Source of the DNA: an uncultured Eubacteriales bacterium
GTDB taxonomy: Bacteria; Bacillota; Clostridia; Oscillospirales; Acutalibacteraceae
DNA: 9,452 nucleotides
Reading direction: 5' to 3'
Assembly: GCA_934454845.1 (NCBI GenBank)
Contig: CAKSGV010000034.1
Location: 1 to 9,452 of the forward strand
Both the position numbers and the translations under genes were made by a program. Below, one piece after another: positions 6,127-9,452 of the stretch; position 1 is the stretch's first letter, and each line of letters opens with the position of its first letter. The notes beneath the pieces are model-generated. The model was not told where the DNA came from and did not search any database. It saw only the letters and a program-made list of their open reading frames with translations.

Positions 6127-6891
6127 TTATCTGTTTTTTTCATAAATTTCACGCAAGCCGTCCAAAAGCAGGTTTGCGTTATAAATAATGTCACTTTTGC
6201 AGTGAATTATTATGTCTTTGGAAAGACCGCCCGTTGCCACTACTGTGGGACTTTCTCCAAGTTCCTGAGAAATTCTGTCTATCATTCCGTCGAGCATTGA
6301 AGCTGTGCCGAAGATAATTCCCGAGCGCATACAATCCGCAGTGTTTGTGCCTATCGGACTGTCGGGAGCGGTCAGATTGACATTCGGCAGCTGCGCGGTG
6401 TTTTCGCAAAGCGCTTTAAGCGTAAGGTTTACTCCTGCGGCAATAGCTCCGCCTAAAAATTTACCGTTTTTATCTATAACGCTTACTGTCGTGGCGGTTC
6501 CCATATCTATAACGATACACGGCAGCGTATATTCCGCTATTGCTCCCACTGCTCCGGCCGCAAGATCCGCGCCGAGCTGAGCAGGATTATCTATTTTTAT
6601 GTTTAGTCCTGTTTTTACACCGGGGCCGACTTCGAGCGGCACTATATCGCATAATTCGGATACTGCCATCGCAACAGATAAACCTGCCTGCGGAACTACC
6701 GAAGAAATTATGCAGTCCTCCGCCTCGCCGCACTCCACTCCGTGAAGATTGAGAATGTTTTTTATATCGACTGCATATTGATCCGAGGTTTTTTTCTTAT
6801 CTGTCGCAATTCTTGCGGTGCAGATAAGGATATCCTTGTCATACACGCCTAAGGTTATATTTGAATTTCCGATATCTATCGCAAGCAGCAT
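6127..6891 (-). CDS. coaX: Type III pantothenate kinase
   Basis: Catalyses ATP-dependent phosphorylation of pantothenate, the first step of coenzyme A biosynthesis, in the cytoplasm. The 254-residue length is standard for CoaX, an ASKHA-fold enzyme distinct from CoaA. Visible motifs are the phosphate-binding DIGNSN (6-11), PGVKTGL (90-96) for pantothenate, LGADL (106-110) with the catalytic Asp109, and IDMGTATT (128-135) for the second phosphate loop. The commonly seen LGADR motif has Leu in place of Arg here; the catalytic Asp is kept, so I expect an active enzyme. CoaX enzymes generally escape CoA feedback inhibition. The ATG at 6891 lies 18 bases after the oxidoreductase stop with a modest AGTAGG site, so it is the second gene of the operon. 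The ECF S component two genes on may supply its substrate. Confidence 0.95.
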   Translation of the reverse strand: MLLAIDIGNSNITLGVYDKDILICTARIATDKKKTSDQYAVDIKNILNLHGVECGEAEDCIISSVVPQAGLSVAMAVSELCDIVPLEVGPGVKTGLNIKIDNPAQLGADLAAGAVGAIAEYTLPCIVIDMGTATTVSVIDKNGKFLGGAIAAGVNLTLKALCENTAQLPNVNLTAPDSPIGTNTADCMRSGIIFGTASMLDGMIDRISQELGESPTVVATGGLSKDIIIHCKSDIIYNANLLLDGLREIYEKNR

Positions 6892-6909
6892 AAATAAAAA
6901 CCTACTTTC

Positions 6910-8094
6910 TTAATAAATTTCGTTAAGATGAATTTTAGCGCCGTTACTTTTAAGAACTTCTTGAAGTTTCGAAATATCGGCACAATTAAAATCGTCAAAC
7001 AAAGCGCAGGCAGTTCCTGCCGCCTCGCCGGAAACCGCGCAAACAGGGATAACTCTTGTAATGTTCCACAGCTTATCGTCTGATGAAATACATCTTCCCG
7101 CGGCTATCAGATTTTTGATTTTTTTGCCGTGTAAGGAAGAAAACGGCAGTTCGTAAACTCTTCCGCAGGATTCCCAATCCGCAAAAAGACCTACGGAATC
7201 GGAAAATGCTTTGCTGTTTTCATCATACTTTTGAGTAAAACAGCCCGAAAGCCGTCTTGTCATTCTCATTTCGGGAATTGAAGAAATGGTGCTGAGCGAG
7301 TTTTTATCTGAAACATTTCCGTTTTTTAAAAAATCTTCCAGTGTAAGCTTATGAGAGCTGAGAGTAAATTCGGAAAGCTCGTCGGCGTCTAACCCCGATA
7401 TTCGTTTAGATTTCACAACGCTTTCAAGCTCGTCGTTTTTCCTCTGCGAATCGCAGGCACCTAAAGGGCAAAGTTCGTTTTTTCCGTCTTTTGCTCGGAT
7501 ATACCAACCGGCAAGAATATTTCCTTCGGGGTAAATATATGTTTCCTCACCGGACAGTGCGCAGATATCAGCGTCGCCTGTGCAGTCTGCGAAGCTTTTT
7601 GCGGCAACTGCGCTTCTGCCGGATTTATTTTCTATTATAATATGAGTTATCCTGTTATCTTCGACCTTTGCTGCACAAACGCGCGTGCCGAAAAGAATAT
7701 CGACTTTTTCATCTGTTAAAAGCGATTCCGAAAGAATTGAAAAAACATTTGGATTATATTTTGTGAAATATCTTCCTTTTTTTTGGGTTTCTTTTTTTAT
7801 CCAGCTTTCGGCGTTTTCCGGATATTCTGTGCCGAATTTTACAGAGAGTTTTAATAATTCTTCGGAAATGCCGAAAGAAACCTGATTTCCTTTCCCGTCA
7901 CAAATAGGAAGGTAGATGGCGATGAGCCCTGCGGTTGCAAGACCGCCGAGCATAAAAGAATTTTCAATAAGAAGAGTTTTTGCTCCGTTTCTCGAAGCGG
8001 CGAGAGCCGCGGCAATTCCTGCTATTCCGCCTCCGCAGATTACGGTATCGTATTCTTTTGCGACAGGTATAAGATTATTTTCGGTAATAAACAC
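6910..8094 (-). CDS. FAD-dependent oxidoreductase, substrate unknown
   Basis: A 394-residue flavoprotein of the FAD_oxidored type. The Rossmann dinucleotide-binding loop CGGGIAG (20-26), with the ribose-binding Glu44 at the end of the next strand, is followed by LGGLATAG (49-56). A FADCTGDADI segment resembles the ATGDAD motif of the family, and the C-terminal NLIAAGR (328-334) is the second FAD contact. It has no signal peptide or membrane segment, so it is cytoplasmic. Family members act on varied or unknown substrates and I cannot assign one. The start is GTG at 8094, preceded by AGGAG about 10 bases upstream; an ATG does not occur at a better position. It is the first gene of an operon with coaX, the CE15-like hydrolase and the ECF S component. 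Its link with CoA metabolism is unexplained. Confidence 0.85.
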   Translation of the reverse strand: MFITENNLIPVAKEYDTVICGGGIAGIAAALAASRNGAKTLLIENSFMLGGLATAGLIAIYLPICDGKGNQVSFGISEELLKLSVKFGTEYPENAESWIKKETQKKGRYFTKYNPNVFSILSESLLTDEKVDILFGTRVCAAKVEDNRITHIIIENKSGRSAVAAKSFADCTGDADICALSGEETYIYPEGNILAGWYIRAKDGKNELCPLGACDSQRKNDELESVVKSKRISGLDADELSEFTLSSHKLTLEDFLKNGNVSDKNSLSTISSIPEMRMTRRLSGCFTQKYDENSKAFSDSVGLFADWESCGRVYELPFSSLHGKKIKNLIAAGRCISSDDKLWNITRVIPVCAVSGEAAGTACALFDDFNCADISKLQEVLKSNGAKIHLNEIY

Positions 8095-8121
8095 TTTATC
8101 CGTTCTCCTGTTTTTTCTTTA

Positions 8122-8150
8122 ATTATAATTTATATTATATTTCAAATCAA
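8122..8150 (-). promoter_or_regulatory. Promoter of the oxidoreductase-coaX operon
   Basis: On the minus strand TTGATT (8150-8145), a 17-bp spacer and TATAAT (8127-8122) lie about 30 bases before the GTG start. Only 18 AT-rich bases separate its -35 box from that of the divergent rpsF promoter, so the two could affect each other. Confidence 0.75.
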
Positions 8151-8168
8151 GCAAATTTTAAAAAATTA

Positions 8169-8197
8169 TTGACTAAAGGTAAATTTGTTGGTATAAT
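8169..8197 (+). promoter_or_regulatory. Promoter of the rpsF-ssb-rpsR operon
   Basis: TTGACT (8169-8174), a 17-bp spacer and TATAAT (8192-8197) give a near-consensus housekeeping promoter with a start near 8204. It leaves an approximately 80-base leader before rpsF. Confidence 0.85.
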
Positions 8198-8230
8198 ATC
8201 TGTTGCTAATGTGAAAAATTATCATTTTAG

Positions 8231-8278
8231 CTTCCTTGCCATATTTTAAATATGGCCAAAAGTCCAGAAGGAGGTGCA
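8231..8278 (+). promoter_or_regulatory. Hairpin in the rpsF leader, candidate S6:S18 autoregulatory site
   Basis: A perfect inverted repeat GCCATATTT-T-AAATATGGC (8238-8256) is capped below by CTTC/GAAG (8231-8234, 8267-8270), with an asymmetric unpaired AAAAGTCCA side. The lower stem reaches the AAGGAGG ribosome binding site of rpsF. A bulged stem that can mask the start region fits the known control of bacterial rpsF mRNAs by the S6:S18 complex. I cannot confirm the conserved binding nucleotides, so this assignment is inference. Confidence 0.45.
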
Positions 8279-8284
8279 ACGAAT

Positions 8285-8566
8285 ATGACTAACAAGTATG
8301 AAGCAGCTATTGTTTATTCAGTAGCAGGCGGAGATGAAGCCGTAGCAGCTTTAAAAGAGAAGTTCAATGATCTTATAGCTAAAAACGGCGAGGTCGAGAA
8401 TGTTGATGATTGGGGTAAGCGCCGTCTTGCGTATCCTATCAATGACGAAACCGAGGGCGCTTATGTTTTTACAACATTTACAGCTTCCGCGGAATTCCCG
8501 GCAGAACTTGAGCGTGTAGCCGGAATTACTGACGGTGTTCTTCGCGCAATGGTTATTAAAAAGTAA
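8285..8566 (+). CDS. rpsF: 30S ribosomal protein S6
   Basis: S6 binds the central domain of 16S rRNA together with S18 in the platform of the small subunit. The 93-residue product has the typical start YEAAIVYSV, the diagnostic WGKRRLAYPINDETEGAYVF segment (about 43-62) and the terminal GVLRAMVIKK, and length is normal. The ATG at 8285 follows AGAAGGAGGTG at 8 bases. The frame is open to an upstream ATG at 8252, but that start would precede the ribosome binding site and fall in the leader hairpin. It opens the rpsF-ssb-rpsR operon, a widely conserved order, and is 15 bases before ssb. Expression may be limited by S6:S18 binding to the leader. Confidence 0.97.
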   Translation: MTNKYEAAIVYSVAGGDEAVAALKEKFNDLIAKNGEVENVDDWGKRRLAYPINDETEGAYVFTTFTASAEFPAELERVAGITDGVLRAMVIKK

Positions 8567-8581
8567 TCGGAGGAAAAAGAT

Positions 8582-9013
8582 ATGTTTAATTTTGTAGTTT
8601 TAACAGGTCGCCTTACGGCCGATCCCGAGCTTAAAACCACTCCTAACGGTATACCCGTGACTTCTTTTTCTATTGCCGTAAGTCGCCGCTACCGTTCAGG
8701 CGAAGAGCAGCAGACTGATTTCATCAATATTGTTGCATGGCGTCAGAGTGCTGAATTCATAACAAAATATTTTAAAAAGGGCAATATGATCGGTATTGAA
8801 GGATCTATCCAGACCAGAAAGTACACCGATAAGAACGGAAATAACCGCACGGCTTTTGAAGTCGTCGTAAATAATGCCCAGTTTGTAGAGTCTAAAAGGG
8901 ATAGCAGTTCCGCTCCGGGTTCGGGCGAAAACAATGCGGCTTCTTATTCGAATGCTTCCGCAGAGGACTTCGCTGATATGGATGATGAGGGCGATTCCGA
9001 TCTTCCGTTTTAG
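8582..9013 (+). CDS. ssb: Single-stranded DNA-binding protein
   Basis: Coats single-stranded DNA during replication, recombination and repair, and recruits partner enzymes through its tail. The 143-residue protein has an OB-fold domain (about 1-104) with FNFVVLTGRLTADPELKTTP, an aromatic DNA-contact region around VAWR (51-54) and GNMIGIEGSIQTRKYTDKNG. A flexible Ser/Asn-rich linker (105-127) follows, then an acidic tail ending DMDDEGDSDLPF, the standard partner-docking tip. It is intact and of usual length. The ATG at 8582 follows ATCGGAGG, and the gene sits between the two ribosomal genes as in most Firmicutes, so it is co-transcribed with them. Being the chromosomal operon copy, it is the housekeeping SSB rather than a plasmid type. 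Confidence 0.97.
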   Translation: MFNFVVLTGRLTADPELKTTPNGIPVTSFSIAVSRRYRSGEEQQTDFINIVAWRQSAEFITKYFKKGNMIGIEGSIQTRKYTDKNGNNRTAFEVVVNNAQFVESKRDSSSAPGSGENNAASYSNASAEDFADMDDEGDSDLPF

Positions 9014-9043
9014 TCTCTGAATAATTTAAGGAGGAACTTTTCG

Positions 9044-9283
9044 ATGGAAAAGACTGAAAGACCGTTTCAGAGAAAGCCCCGCAAAAAGGTGTGCCATTTC
9101 TGTGCGGATCGTGTTGAAGAAATCGATTATAAGGATGTAGCGCGTCTTCGCAAATTCGTTTCCGAGCGTGCAAAAATTTTACCCCGCCGTGCAACAGGAA
9201 CTTGCGCTAAGCATCAGCGCGAGCTTACCACCGCAATTAAGCGTGCGCGTCAGGTAGCTTTGCTTCCTTATTCTAACGATTAA
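9044..9283 (+). CDS. rpsR: 30S ribosomal protein S18, zinc-ligand form
   Basis: S18 pairs with S6 in the platform of the small ribosomal subunit. The 79-residue protein has the basic N-terminus, the core IDYKDVARLRKFVSERAKIL (27-46), PRRATGTCAKHQ and the terminal ARQVALLPY; length is normal. Cys17-x2-Cys20 with Cys54-x2-His57 form a complete metal-ligand set, so this is the zinc-binding (C+) form, unlike the B. subtilis housekeeping S18, which lacks these cysteines. The ATG at 9044 follows AAGGAGG at 9 bases, 30 bases after ssb. It is the last gene of the operon, followed by the hairpin cluster. Confidence 0.97.
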   Translation: MEKTERPFQRKPRKKVCHFCADRVEEIDYKDVARLRKFVSERAKILPRRATGTCAKHQRELTTAIKRARQVALLPYSND

Positions 9284-9304
9284 TTTAAAAATCGATATAA
9301 AACG

Positions 9305-9335
9305 GTGCCTTTGTTTGATTTTCAAACAAAGGCAC
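9305..9335 (+). terminator. Long perfect hairpin after rpsR, probable terminator
   Basis: A perfect 14-bp stem (9305-9318 with 9322-9335) and a 3-nt loop begin 22 bases after the rpsR stop. The following plus-strand sequence TAAATATAAAC lacks a proper U-run, so it may slow polymerase or protect the mRNA 3' end as much as terminate. On the minus strand it is followed by CGTTTTATATC. Confidence 0.55.
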
Positions 9336-9346
9336 TAAATATAAAC

Positions 9347-9377
9347 AAAAAAGTCGCTTGATGTAAATCAAGCGACT
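9347..9377 (-). terminator. Intrinsic terminator for a minus-strand gene beyond the right edge
   Basis: A perfect 10-bp stem AGTCGCTTGA/TCAAGCGACT (9352-9361, 9368-9377) with a 6-nt loop is followed on the minus strand by TTTTT (9351-9347). This polarity implies a convergent gene ending to the right of the window. Confidence 0.7.
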
Positions 9378-9387
9378 CAGACTGTAG

Positions 9388-9426
9388 ACAAAGCAGGTTG
9401 TATTTAAGCGATACAACCTGCTTTGT
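9388..9426. repeat. 16-bp perfect hairpin, third of a cluster
   Basis: The arms 9388-9403 and 9411-9426 are perfectly complementary with a 7-nt TTAAGCG loop. Neither strand has a U-run after the stem, so it is not a standard terminator. It may be part of a structured 3' end or a small-RNA element. The last 26 bases to the edge hold only a weak further inverted repeat (9426-9434 / 9443-9450) and no gene. Confidence 0.6.
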
Positions 9427-9452
9427 TGGAAAATCGGACCGAATTTTCAAGG

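Noticed and set aside
1..9452. CRISPR arrays, tRNA or rRNA genes
   Set aside because: No regularly spaced identical repeats, no cloverleaf-type sequence and no rRNA-like sequence were seen on reading either strand.

Overview
The window looks like chromosomal DNA of a low-to-mid GC anaerobic Firmicute, most likely a gut-type clostridium (Oscillospiraceae/Ruminococcaceae-like; this is inference). Grounds: strong AGGAGG-type ribosome binding sites, near-consensus TTGACT-17-TATAAT promoters, a pyruvate phosphate dikinase of clostridial type whose residue numbering matches the Clostridium symbiosum enzyme through Arg617, a zinc-ligand form of ribosomal protein S18, a type III pantothenate kinase, and a TnpV gene of the kind carried by clostridial mobile elements.

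Positions 1-1400 form an accessory patch. A tnpV gene on the minus strand, with its own terminator, sits inside a perfect 16-bp inverted repeat (107-122 / 667-682). A strong plus-strand promoter (556-584) diverges from it. This promoter feeds a roughly 300-nt, hairpin-rich leader that ends in an intrinsic terminator (863-892), only about 10 bases before the ribosome binding site of a two-gene operon. The operon encodes two small proteins I do not recognise: a basic, Asn-rich one and a very acidic, Asp-rich one. A bidirectional terminator (1362-1395) closes this patch. The leader and the gene pair are the best candidates here for something undescribed.

Positions 1400-8150 are a minus-strand block. 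ppdK (pyruvate phosphate dikinase) is transcribed alone from a promoter near 4252-4280. Upstream of it is a four-gene operon, in transcription order: an FAD-dependent oxidoreductase (GTG start), coaX (type III pantothenate kinase), a cytoplasmic CE15-like alpha/beta hydrolase, and an ECF-transporter S component. The first three genes are 15-18 bp apart. The S component next to coaX suggests pantothenate (or another CoA precursor) as its substrate, but the sequence does not prove it.

Positions 8150-9452 hold the conserved rpsF-ssb-rpsR operon on the plus strand. Its promoter diverges from the coaX operon promoter. It has a short hairpin leader that could be the S6:S18 autoregulatory site. Downstream lies a cluster of three perfect hairpins (9305-9426). 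At least the middle one is a good terminator for a minus-strand gene entering from beyond the right edge.
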